A stretch of DNA of 13,088 nt, from NCBI GenBank assembly GCA_000961805.1, contig LADV01000014.1, forward strand, positions 1 through 13,088, read 5' to 3'. The position numbers and the translations under genes are program-made. This document shows, in pieces, positions 6,600 to 13,088 of this stretch. The DNA is from Peptococcaceae bacterium BRH_c23 (GTDB taxonomy: Bacteria; Bacillota_B; Desulfitobacteriia; Desulfitobacteriales; Desulfitobacteriaceae). A model generated the notes under the pieces. That model did no database searches, was not told the origin of the DNA, and worked only from the letters and a program-made list of their open reading frames with translations. Position 1 is the stretch's first letter; every line of letters begins with the position of its first letter.

Positions 6600-6857
6600 T
6601 TAAATGACCTTGTAACCAGCATCATCTACGACCTTAACAAGCATTGAACGATCTGCCGTCCCTATAACAACTGCTTGTTTATGAGCTAAATCGACTTCTG
6701 CCTGAGTAACACCAGGAACTTTCAATAACGCTTTCTCAACGGAACTCTTGCAGTGCCCACATGTCATCCCCTCAATTTTTAAGACAATCCCATCTTGGGG
6801 ATTCATGGTATTTCCTCCGGAATGACCTTTATTCGAATGTCCACAGCAACCACTCAT
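6600..6857 (-). CDS. copZ: CopZ-like copper chaperone (HMA domain) with Cys-rich N-terminal extension
   Basis: This small cytoplasmic protein binds Cu(I) with the GMTCGHC motif (Cys33, Cys36) of the heavy-metal-associated fold and passes it to ATPases such as CopB or CopA. The long form has 85 residues and begins MSGCCGHSNKGHSG, adding a CC pair and two His residues. Two starts look real. AAAGGAGC lies 8 nt before the ATG at 6857. GGAGG lies 7 nt before an in-frame ATG at 6806 (Met18), giving a 68-residue protein of normal CopZ length. The second ribosome binding site falls inside the extension. It lies 87 bp downstream of the Met-rich gene and is probably in its operon. Copper is the best guess for the metal from context. 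Confidence 0.88.
   Translation of the reverse strand: MSGCCGHSNKGHSGGNTMNPQDGIVLKIEGMTCGHCKSSVEKALLKVPGVTQAEVDLAHKQAVVIGTADRSMLVKVVDDAGYKVI
6806..6818 (-). promoter_or_regulatory. Internal ribosome binding site for a short CopZ form
   Basis: GGAGGAAATACCATG on the minus strand has a near-ideal Shine-Dalgarno site placed 7 nt before Met18 of the long form. Confidence 0.55.
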
Positions 6858-6944
6858 TTTGTATCGCTCCTTTTTTACTACAATTTTAAGTTCTTGTCTC
6901 TACCGGCTCTGAACATCACCATCGCGGCTCCAGTAAAAACGGTG

Positions 6945-7352
6945 TTAAAAGTTCACCATCGCACTTCCAGAACTGGTAGCACCATTTCCGTTGGTCATCA
7001 TGTTCCCTCCAGAATTATTCATAAATTGGTTCATTTTATCAAGATTATCTTGCCCCATTTGGGCCTTTACATTCGGGTCTGAATTCATAAGATCTTGCAT
7101 CGCCTTAACATCCCCTGTTTCCATGGCATTCTGCATCCCCTCTGAATTATGGAGATTTTGCATGGTCGTCGAATTCATCAACGTCTGATGCTGCTCCGAT
7201 GAAAAGGTATTTTGCATAAATCCCTGCATTTGACCGAACCATCCTTTACCTTCTTGTTGGGTCGTTCCAGCTATAGCCGGTATAGCCATAAGCCCAACTG
7301 CCAATATTGCGGTTCCTGCGATTACCGTGATTTTTTTACTGAATTTTGTCAT
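6945..7352 (-). CDS. Secreted Met- and Asn-rich small protein, possible copper binder
   Basis: I do not recognise the family. The chosen ATG (7352) has AAGGGGG 8 nt upstream; an upstream ATG at 7397 lacks a site and would spoil the signal peptide. The 135-residue product begins with a typical signal peptide (MTKFSKKI, hydrophobic core, AIPAIA, likely cut after residue 28). The mature part has 14 Met in about 107 residues plus two His, in short helical-looking stretches (TMQNLHNSEGMQNAMETG; NLDKMNQFMNNSGGNMM), and no Cys. Met-rich exported proteins often bind Cu(I), and this one is upstream of copZ and downstream of a response-regulator box. A copper-binding role outside the membrane is an inference from this. 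Confidence 0.8.
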   Translation of the reverse strand: MTKFSKKITVIAGTAILAVGLMAIPAIAGTTQQEGKGWFGQMQGFMQNTFSSEQHQTLMNSTTMQNLHNSEGMQNAMETGDVKAMQDLMNSDPNVKAQMGQDNLDKMNQFMNNSGGNMMTNGNGATSSGSAMVNF

Positions 7353-7423
7353 TGTTAATACCCCCTTGTAAATCTTCATTCTACTCTTTTGCTTCATTGG
7401 CTTTGTTGTTCTTCCATGTCCTT

Positions 7424-7477
7424 AGTGTAACTCTGGGATACGATCATCTCATGAAAAAGTTGTGAATTTCCCATGAA
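7424..7477 (-). promoter_or_regulatory. OmpR/PhoB-type box and promoter of the Met-rich gene-copZ unit
   Basis: Half-sites start at 7450 (CATGAA), 7461 (TGTGAA) and 7472 (CATGAA), each 11 bp apart. A minus-strand TACACT at 7424-7429 lies 20 bp from the nearest half-site, the same distance as at 838-864. The start codon of the Met-rich gene is about 70 bp further on. No good -35 box is visible, as expected of an activator-dependent promoter. Confidence 0.65.
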
Positions 7478-7490
7478 GAAAGGCTCTTGT

Positions 7491-7664
7491 TTATACCGAT
7501 ACCCCTCCAAACACCTTCTTTTCTGTAGGTAAGATAATCGTAAATATTGTTCCTTCACCTAGTTTACTCCAGACACTTATGTGGCCTCCATGGTTTTCGA
7601 TAATTCTATTGAACACTAATGCAGGAACTAACTTACATTCAATTAATACCTTACGTTTACTTTT
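7491..7664 (-). pseudogene. C-terminal fragment of a sensor histidine kinase
   Basis: The minus-strand frame encodes ALVFNRIIENHGGHISVWS and KLGEGTIFTIILP, the G2 box and end of a HATPase_c domain, then stops at TAA 7491-7493. Upstream it is closed by a TAG at 7665-7667, 8 bp inside the end of the methyltransferase-like gene, so everything else of the kinase is gone. It lies directly beside the response-regulator box at 7450-7477, which suggests it was the kinase of that system. Confidence 0.75.
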
Positions 7665-8295
7665 CTATTTTCAGCTTTGGAAAAAACCCACCTGTTCTAT
7701 TGACGTATCCCAAGTATTCTTCCCCAAATCTCTCGATTGAATCTGCCTCCTCACGTTTTGCTAACTTAACATACATAGTTACCAAGATGGGAAACATGAC
7801 TAAAGTCAAAATTGTTGGCCACTGGAGGAGGAATCCAAACATGATAGCGATGAACGCAACGTACTGGGGATGTCGTATTACATAATACGGTCCAGTTGTG
7901 GCAATCTTGTTTTTTCGTTGGGCCCGGTATAAGAAACCCCAGGTAATAGCAAGAAATACGAGCCCCCCTATAATTAACCAATCACTAATTGTGTGTATCG
8001 GGTACTGATGAGGATCTCCTTTGAGCCCTAGCAAACTGAACCAGAGATGCCCTGAGTCATGTGATGGTATGGCGAAGCTGGGGTATTTGCGTCCTAACCA
8101 ACCTGAGAGCATATATAGAGTTAAAGGAAACCCATACATTTCCGTAAAAAGTGCGACAATAAAAGCCGAAAAAGTACCAAATACACGCCAGTCAATAGCA
8201 TTTTTCGGTCTAACGAAACTAAACGCAAAAATAATAAATACCAGTGAGTTGACTATGACAACTGACCAGAACCCGTATTGATACAAGATACTCAC
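7657..8295 (-). CDS. Isoprenylcysteine carboxyl methyltransferase-like membrane protein
   Basis: A polytopic membrane protein of the ICMT/phospholipid methyltransferase-like group. Helices are seen near residues 8-28, 38-60, 103-122 and 145-178. The conserved end holds GPYYVIRHPQYVAFI (SAM-binding region with the RHPxY motif), then EEADSIERFGEEYLGY and FFPKLKIEK. The bacterial substrate is usually unknown; a lipid or membrane-linked thiol/carboxylate is only a guess. The GTG at 8295 has AAGTAG flush against it; a TTG at codon 4 (8286) has AGGTGAG at normal spacing and may be the real start. It follows the DUF2318 gene after 63 bp. A scrap of a paralogue is at 3776-3830. Confidence 0.83.
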   Translation of the reverse strand: MSILYQYGFWSVVIVNSLVFIIFAFSFVRPKNAIDWRVFGTFSAFIVALFTEMYGFPLTLYMLSGWLGRKYPSFAIPSHDSGHLWFSLLGLKGDPHQYPIHTISDWLIIGGLVFLAITWGFLYRAQRKNKIATTGPYYVIRHPQYVAFIAIMFGFLLQWPTILTLVMFPILVTMYVKLAKREEADSIERFGEEYLGYVNRTGGFFPKLKIEK

Positions 8296-8358
8296 CTACT
8301 TATTTTTGTAATTGCCTTAGGTTAATCCATAACGCCGTATTGGCGAAGCTTTACTAAG

Positions 8359-8991
8359 TTAGTTCATATTCGAAGTCGTTGAAGCGTCATAATCCCGCGG
8401 TTTCCAGTCTTTAAGATCGTCTTCATTAATAACGATTTTGCCGTTTTCCTCATCTACAGAATAATTTAATTCTTGAGGTGGATACTTAGTACATCCACCA
8501 CCTAATCCCGTTAAGTCGGCGAGACTCCAACGGGTAAAACATACATTACACACTAATACATCCCCTTCGATGTGGAATTTACGGGAATAGCATGGTTCGC
8601 AAAAACTGCTAGCCACCATCACCCTACCCGCTGGGGATAAATAAGCCATCACAGGCAACCCTTTCTGACCATTACCTATATCAAAATTGGGATCATACAT
8701 AGCGTAAAGAATTTTGTTTTTCTCTAAGTCGTTAAAAGATAGTTTAATTTGGCCGTTATTAATCTCTGCCTTTACCTCAGTCATTTCAATGGTTTTATCC
8801 GTATAATTAACACTTTTTCCTATTGAGTATTTGTCATCAAATCCGGGAATTGCCTCTTTGGTTGAGAGTACAATAGCTACTACCCCCACTACCAACAATG
8901 TACAAAGACTAATCAAGACCAATTTCCGCCGTTTTTTACTTTCTAATTCTAGCGCCTCTAAACGAGCCCGCTTCCCTACCAGATCAGCCAT
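8359..8991 (-). CDS. DUF2318 Fe-S membrane protein
   Basis: A 210-residue protein with a charged N-terminus, one membrane helix (about 23-43) and an extracytoplasmic domain. The domain has Cys131-x2-Cys134, Cys148-x2-Cys151 and Cys167, in SSFCEPCYSRKF, LVCNVCFTRW and GLGGGCTKYPP. This is the DUF2318 pattern (FtrD-like, annotated as Fe-S or metal-handling membrane protein). The start has GGAGG 8 nt upstream. It lies 71 bp after the ccmD-like gene, so it is probably in or next to the cytochrome c maturation operon. A role in electron supply or metal handling for heme attachment is possible but not shown. Confidence 0.85.
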   Translation of the reverse strand: MADLVGKRARLEALELESKKRRKLVLISLCTLLVVGVVAIVLSTKEAIPGFDDKYSIGKSVNYTDKTIEMTEVKAEINNGQIKLSFNDLEKNKILYAMYDPNFDIGNGQKGLPVMAYLSPAGRVMVASSFCEPCYSRKFHIEGDVLVCNVCFTRWSLADLTGLGGGCTKYPPQELNYSVDEENGKIVINEDDLKDWKPRDYDASTTSNMN

Positions 8992-9062
8992 GCCGGTTTC
9001 CTCCTTCCTCTCAATATAATGGAGAGTCTACTTTAAGGCCGTCGAAGAACTATTTGGGCACC

Positions 9063-9209
9063 TTATGAAGATTTGCTGCTAATTAGTTCTTTTAATAGTT
9101 CAAGCTCTTTCTGGAGTTTGTCTTGTCTTTTACCCAGACGCAAACTGTACCCGAAGATTAACACCCAAATTATCGAATAGGCAAGAAATAAATAAAACAA
9201 TATATCCAT
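9063..9209 (-). CDS. ccmD: CcmD-like small membrane protein
   Basis: A 48-residue protein: one membrane helix near the N-terminus (DILFYLFLAYSIIWVLIFGY), then a basic patch and a short coiled coil (LRLGKRQDKLQKELELLKEL). Size, topology and place directly after ccmC match CcmD, which in System I helps release holo-CcmE from CcmC/CcmAB. The start has GGGGG 7 nt before the ATG. CcmD sequences are poorly conserved, so the call leans on context. Confidence 0.78.
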   Translation of the reverse strand: MDILFYLFLAYSIIWVLIFGYSLRLGKRQDKLQKELELLKELISSKSS

Positions 9210-9256
9210 GATTGCACCCCCGTTTGCGATTCTTGATTTCTTATCCGCCCCTTGAT

Positions 9257-9949
9257 TTAATTAAACAGTCCCTCTTTTAACCGACGAATCTCTGCTTTCA
9301 TCCTTTCAATACGGACACTCCGCATCATAAAATAACAGTACAATAAGCTAAAAGCGAACAGGCTGGCAAAGAAAGCCAGCATCATGTCAGGAGCTAATCC
9401 AATTCCTTTCGAAGTGACCAGAGCGCCGGGATGCATAGTTCTCCACCAACGAATGGCAAAAAAATTAATTGGCACGACCACAAAAGCCAAGATGCCAAAT
9501 ACTGCAGCGAGACGTGCTTTCTTCTCTTCCTCGCCAATAGCCGAGCGAACCTTGCCATAGGCCAGGTACAAAAACCATAGGATCAGAGTAGTGGTGAGAC
9601 GTGAATCCCACGTCCACCAGGCATTCCAAATGGGTTTAGCCCAGATAGGGCCAGTCAATAAAACGATGGTTGTGAAGACTACACCGATTTCCGCAGACGT
9701 ATAAGCATAGGTATCCCAGTTCGTTCGCCTAGTTAGCAGGTAAGCGATACTGGCAACAAAAACAACTCCGAAGGCCATCATTCCGACCCAAGCCGAAGCA
9801 ACGTGAAAATAAAAGATTCGTTGAACATCACCCATCGTTTTTTCTGTGGGCGCATAAACTAGTACTAAATATAGAGCTACAAACACGGCAAGAAACGTTG
9901 ACCACGCTAATACCTTTTCTATTAGACTAGTGCGCGTGTTTTCAGTCAT
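9257..9949 (-). CDS. ccmC: Cytochrome c maturation protein CcmC (heme handling)
   Basis: A 230-residue membrane protein with about six helices. It has the tryptophan-rich WNAWWTWD heme-handling motif (residues 108-115) and two conserved His at the outer face, His49 (FYFHVASAW) and His173 (RTMHPGAL). In System I, CcmC binds heme and loads it onto CcmE. The length is normal (about 220-250). The start has GGAGGTG 6 nt upstream, and this site overlaps the end of ccmB, whose stop is 3 bp before the ATG, implying coupled translation. Confidence 0.93.
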   Translation of the reverse strand: MTENTRTSLIEKVLAWSTFLAVFVALYLVLVYAPTEKTMGDVQRIFYFHVASAWVGMMAFGVVFVASIAYLLTRRTNWDTYAYTSAEIGVVFTTIVLLTGPIWAKPIWNAWWTWDSRLTTTLILWFLYLAYGKVRSAIGEEEKKARLAAVFGILAFVVVPINFFAIRWWRTMHPGALVTSKGIGLAPDMMLAFFASLFAFSLLYCYFMMRSVRIERMKAEIRRLKEGLFN

Positions 9950-9952
9950 AGA

Positions 9953-10627
9953 CTACACCTCCAGCAAATAATCGAAGAGAAGCATAGGTAATACAGTAAA
10001 GACCACCCCGTAGACAACCAGAATCTTAAGAAATAGATCCGTACCGCTTCCCACAAGACCAAAACTGTCTTTGGTAACAATCACAGCACTAAGCAATACT
10101 GGCACAATTAAGGGAATCAACATAATTGGCATAAGCATCTCTCCGGCTTTTGTCGCTGAAGACAAAGCCGCTAAAAAGGTACCCACAGCCATAAAACAAT
10201 AAGTGCCCAGCAGAAGGACAATGACAAACAAACCTAACTGCTGTGGTCCAGGGTAATTGAAAATAATGAAGAATAGAGGAACTGTTACACCTTCTACAAT
10301 AACCATGAGCAAGAGGTTCATGATCGTTTTAGCAACGTAAATAGCACTACGATCTAGGGGACAGAGCATCAACCCATACAAACAGTCATTCTGTTTTTCC
10401 GCAGCGAACGATCGGTTAAGGCAGAATATCCCGGCGAAAATTATGGTAATCCAAATGATCCCCGGCAAGACCTTGCTCATTAATTCTTTGTTTAAATCAA
10501 TAGCAAATCCGAAAACCACCACCACCAATAAGGAGAATACTATCATCGTGCTCAGCATTTCCTTACTCTGTAGCTCACTTCTAATTTCTTTCCAAAGTAA
10601 AATTCTCACTTTCCTGATGAAGCTCAT
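9953..10627 (-). CDS. ccmB: Heme exporter-type ABC permease CcmB
   Basis: A 224-residue six-helix permease with the CcmB signature near residues 150-182 (GTFLAALSSATKAGEML, then MPIMLIPLIVPVLLSAV). It partners with CcmA; the complex uses ATP to release holo-CcmE rather than simply exporting heme. The ATG overlaps the ccmA stop (ATGA), with AGGAGG 6 nt upstream. Confidence 0.93.
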   Translation of the reverse strand: MSFIRKVRILLWKEIRSELQSKEMLSTMIVFSLLVVVVFGFAIDLNKELMSKVLPGIIWITIIFAGIFCLNRSFAAEKQNDCLYGLMLCPLDRSAIYVAKTIMNLLLMVIVEGVTVPLFFIIFNYPGPQQLGLFVIVLLLGTYCFMAVGTFLAALSSATKAGEMLMPIMLIPLIVPVLLSAVIVTKDSFGLVGSGTDLFLKILVVYGVVFTVLPMLLFDYLLEV

Positions 10628-11337
10628 TCGACTCCTCCTATAAGCTCCAAATACCGACGTCTGAACTCTTCTCTCTTTAGCCTTCGGGGATTGCAGGAGT
10701 AGGCGATACGACCGCCTACTAGAATCAAAGCCTGGTCACTTTGTTCCAAACCCTGCTCAAAATCATGGGTAATCAGAAAAACTGTGTGTTTACTTTGGGA
10801 TAACTGACTCAAAATTGTATTTAAAATCCCTTTAGCCATTTCATCCAATCCAGTGTAGGGTTCGTCCATTAACAAAATGGAAGGATTATGGACTAGTGCG
10901 CGCGCAATTGAGAGTCTCTGCTGCATACCTCGAGAGAAACTATGGACTGGCTCACCAGCCGCAAACGACAATCCCACTTCATTCAGTAGTTGTGTAATCC
11001 GTCGCTTTAAGTCTGGCACTTCATACATTCTTCCGTAAAACTCTAAGTTTTCTCGCGCCGTTAAGTTATCATAAAGAAATGAATTATGAGATATCATTCC
11101 TATCTTACATCGGAGAGTTGACCCGTTTTCCCTTACGTCCTGACCATTAATCAGTACCTGACCACCAGAAGGTTTACTGAGCATAGCCAGAATTTTTAGG
11201 GTCGTACTTTTACCAGCCCCATTAGGCCCAAAACAAGTAACGAATTCTCCAGGGGCGATTTCCAGATCAACTCCCTTTAAAATTTTTTTACTACCGATTG
11301 TTTTTGTTAGGCCCCGGGTTATAATCAAACATTTCAT
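10624..11337 (-). CDS. ccmA: ABC ATPase CcmA
   Basis: A 237-residue ATPase subunit of the CcmAB complex. Walker A GPNGAGKST (37-45), signature SFSRGMQQR (133-141), Walker B LLMDEP (155-160) and the H-loop His191 (LITHD) are all present; ISHNSFLYDNLTARENL is typical of CcmA. The ATG at 11337 has AAGGGG directly against it. A TTG at codon 4 (11328) has that site at 9 nt and would give MIITRGLTK, close to the usual N-terminus. The stop overlaps ccmB by 4 nt. Confidence 0.92.
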   Translation of the reverse strand: MKCLIITRGLTKTIGSKKILKGVDLEIAPGEFVTCFGPNGAGKSTTLKILAMLSKPSGGQVLINGQDVRENGSTLRCKIGMISHNSFLYDNLTARENLEFYGRMYEVPDLKRRITQLLNEVGLSFAAGEPVHSFSRGMQQRLSIARALVHNPSILLMDEPYTGLDEMAKGILNTILSQLSQSKHTVFLITHDFEQGLEQSDQALILVGGRIAYSCNPRRLKREEFRRRYLELIGGVE

Positions 11338-11374
11338 CCCCTTGAATTACACGATTTGCCTCAATTCAGTTTTA

Positions 11375-11656
11375 CTATTCCTCCTCAGCATAGGTATCCT
11401 CTGTATCTAGGATAGCCAAGGCAACGTTTGCATACTTATTTTTTAAAGATCGGTAGTCTTCCTCGGATAGCTTTTTCATATGATAATCAAATTCAATTTC
11501 ACTTAAGGTACTCATAATTACATCTTTTTCCGTTAACATCGTTGGACTCAACCATTCTGCTTGCTTCCCTTCATCTCCATGACCTTTCCAGATGGGATAG
11601 CCAATCAACGTCAAGGATACCAACACCAATAACACAAGTATTAAAACTGCATACAA
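11375..11656 (-). CDS. Small CcmI-like membrane protein
   Basis: One N-terminal membrane helix (YAVLILVLLVLVSLTLIGYP) is followed by a short soluble part with STLSEIEFDYHMKKLSEEDY and RSLKNKYANVALAIL. That ELxFDYxxxKLSxxDY segment is typical of the linker of CcmI proteins, which in System I present apocytochrome c to the heme ligation complex. The TPR part of full CcmI is absent, leaving about 93 residues. I chose the TTG at 11656, which has GGAGG 8 nt upstream. A GTG at 11677 would add seven residues but has its AAAGG flush against it. It sits between ccmH and ccmA, about 40 bp from each. Confidence 0.7.
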   Translation of the reverse strand: MYAVLILVLLVLVSLTLIGYPIWKGHGDEGKQAEWLSPTMLTEKDVIMSTLSEIEFDYHMKKLSEEDYRSLKNKYANVALAILDTEDTYAEEE

Positions 11657-11700
11657 AGGTTTCAACCTCCAAAACACCCTTTAATATAGGGTTTACTACC

Positions 11701-12177
11701 TTATAAATACTTCTTTAACTCTTCGTCTAAACGACGAGCATCCTCCTGATTAAGCGGGGCAACTTCTTCTTCCCTTAGGGATGAACCAACCCATTTTTCT
11801 AAACCCAGGTAAATAAATGCACCCCCACCAATAGTGGCCACAAACGGTCCAAGCCAAGCAATCCAATTGAATCCCCTTTTGGGCGGTGAAGCCAACACTT
11901 TGTCTCCATATACCTCTGCTAGATAAGCATACGTTTGTTTCTTATCCAAACCCTCTTTGAACATCTTTTCTCGGATAACGCCCCTTAATTTTTCGGCAGC
12001 TAACGTTTCACAGACTGCCAAATTCATCATACAGCCATCAAGAACACATATTACCCCACTTTCCACATCCAAAGGTATAGGGCGTGTTTCCCAAGTCTCG
12101 CTGCCATGGGCCGTTATAGGGGAAAACAACAAGGCGAACAAGACAATGATAACTGGCACTAATCCCAATCTCTTCAT
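11701..12177 (-). CDS. ccmH: CcmH-family apocytochrome thiol protein with CX4C motif
   Basis: A 158-residue CcmH/CycL/NrfF-type protein: signal peptide or N-anchor (residues 1-25), an extracytoplasmic three-helix domain, a helix (about 106-126) and an acidic tail. The family C-terminal block is clear (YLAEVYGDKVLASPP, then GFNWIAWLGPF). The redox motif is unusual: instead of CxxC it reads VICVLDGCMMNLAVC, giving Cys44, Cys49 and Cys56. Canonical CcmH reduces or holds apocytochrome through CxxC, so this variant may work differently or use another pair. The start overlaps the ccmF stop (ATGA) with GGAGGGGG upstream. Confidence 0.85.
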   Translation of the reverse strand: MKRLGLVPVIIVLFALLFSPITAHGSETWETRPIPLDVESGVICVLDGCMMNLAVCETLAAEKLRGVIREKMFKEGLDKKQTYAYLAEVYGDKVLASPPKRGFNWIAWLGPFVATIGGGAFIYLGLEKWVGSSLREEEVAPLNQEDARRLDEELKKYL

Positions 12178-13088
12178 ACTACCCCCTCCACCCTCTCCTT
12201 AATGACATCCTGCCTTCGAAGGTAGTGAGCCCCAGATTGACTACCGCGTCCGGGCCAAAGTGCAAAGATCGTACCGAAGATCAGGACATAGCCTCCAATC
12301 CAAAGCCAGGCAATCAAAGGATTGATAAAAATCTTGAAGGTCGCGCTCCTATCCTTTTGCCAATCCGCCAGAACAATGTACAGATCTTCTTTTAAAGTCG
12401 TGCGTAGTCCAACCTCAGTAGAGGGTTGATCTGAGGTTGGATAAAAAACTTTCTGTGGTTCCACTACGCCGAGCAGACGGCCGCTATACCGATCATAGAC
12501 GCTCAACGCGGCATAGACAACTTGACGTGAATCACCCAGATCTTTTTGGGATAAATGGTTGTAAGTCAATTTGTAGGAACCTATCTCGAGGGTTTCCCCG
12601 ATCTTAACAGTTTTGGTCAAATCAAGATTGTAAGTGTGAGAACCCGTAATTGCGATCAACATTAGCACCATACCCAAGTGAATAATATAACCCCCGTGAC
12701 GCCGTCGATTGCGCATTAATAAAGTAACTATAGCCATCAGGAAAGACTCCCCGGTTAATCTCTTCCGCACCCGCGTTCCCTGGATAATCTCCAGTAGAAT
12801 AGTAGAAATACAAAATGCCGCTATCCCATAACCGGCTAAAGCATAGGGTTTTCTAATCCCTAGAAGGAATATGTCCAGTATAGCTACTGCTGTAAGAACT
12901 GTAGGCAGCAGGAAATTGTCGAGCAAACTTTTTGGAGTCGCCTTGCGCCAGGCAATTAACGGGCAGATTCCCATCAGAATAAACAAAGCTAATCCTAAAG
13001 GAGCACTGACTGTATTAAAGAAAGGCGCTCCCACAGAGACTTTTACTCCCCGGACGGCTTCAGAAATTATCGGGAAAATCGTACCTAA
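12174..13088 (-). CDS. ccmF: Cytochrome c heme lyase CcmF, C-terminal part
   Basis: The frame runs off the right edge, so the N-terminal half with the WWD domain is missing; the GTG at 13034 is internal. The visible part begins LGTIFPIISEAVRG and includes VSVGAPFFN. The later segment HGGYIIHLGMVLMLIAITG carries conserved His, then comes a large extracytoplasmic loop, and the protein ends with NPLIAWLWIGGYVLIFGT and ALWP. CcmF takes heme from CcmE and attaches it to the CxxCH motif of the apocytochrome with CcmH and CcmI. The last codons overlap the ccmH start by 4 nt. Confidence 0.93.
   Translation of the reverse strand, partial: LGTIFPIISEAVRGVKVSVGAPFFNTVSAPLGLALFILMGICPLIAWRKATPKSLLDNFLLPTVLTAVAILDIFLLGIRKPYALAGYGIAAFCISTILLEIIQGTRVRKRLTGESFLMAIVTLLMRNRRRHGGYIIHLGMVLMLIAITGSHTYNLDLTKTVKIGETLEIGSYKLTYNHLSQKDLGDSRQVVYAALSVYDRYSGRLLGVVEPQKVFYPTSDQPSTEVGLRTTLKEDLYIVLADWQKDRSATFKIFINPLIAWLWIGGYVLIFGTIFALWPGRGSQSGAHYLRRQDVIKERVEGVV

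Noticed and set aside
7619..7885. Plus-strand ORF opposite the ICMT-like gene
   Set aside because: It covers the well-conserved RHPQY region of the minus-strand gene; codon pattern is a reverse shadow.

Overview
The window comes from a Gram-positive, spore-forming, respiring anaerobe. A Desulfosporosinus/Desulfitobacterium-like member of the Clostridia is my inference; no marker gene fixes the genus. The evidence is strong AGGAGG-type ribosome binding sites, a Spo0E-like phosphatase gene, a LysM/G5/NlpC-P60 wall protein, and a cytochrome c maturation (System I, Ccm) operon. Apart from the partial gene at the left edge, nearly all genes lie on the minus strand.

Left part (1-4250) is a patchwork of copper-related genes and debris. 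It holds the 3' part of a UbiE-like methyltransferase, a CopB-type copper P-type ATPase, and a 51-residue Spo0E-like gene just upstream of copB. Debris includes a leftover piece of an isoprenylcysteine methyltransferase-like gene and a chimeric open frame joining a copper-ATPase fragment to a methyltransferase tail. Two related repeat tails lie at about 665-820 (minus) and 3337-3444 (plus), the second overlapping the 5' end of copB on the other strand. They look like remnants of one mobile gene, possibly an IS200/IS605 tnpB 3' end with its structured RNA.

Middle part (4367-7664) carries the wall protein, a truncated HAMP-phosphatase sensor, copZ with two good nested starts, a secreted Met-rich small protein, and the last ~50 codons of a sensor histidine kinase. 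Three sites (864-891, 5901-5917, 7450-7477) share an 11-bp-spaced direct repeat of the form (T/C)(G/A)TGAA-N5. This is the pattern of an OmpR/PhoB-type response regulator. They sit upstream of an orphan ~230-nt transcription unit, the NlpC/P60 gene, and the Met-rich gene plus copZ.

Right part (7657-13088) is ordinary, well-kept coding sequence. In transcription order it reads ccmF (cut by the window edge), ccmH-like, a small CcmI-like protein, ccmA, ccmB, ccmC, ccmD-like, a DUF2318 Fe-S membrane protein, and an isoprenylcysteine methyltransferase-like membrane enzyme. The first seven are tightly packed, with several 3-4 nt gaps or overlaps. Together they would move or handle heme and attach it to apocytochromes outside the membrane. 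CcmE is not in the window.

Working model (inference): CopB exports copper, CopZ buffers it in the cytoplasm, and the Met-rich protein may bind it outside. Two of these are controlled by a two-component system whose local kinase gene has been reduced to a fragment.
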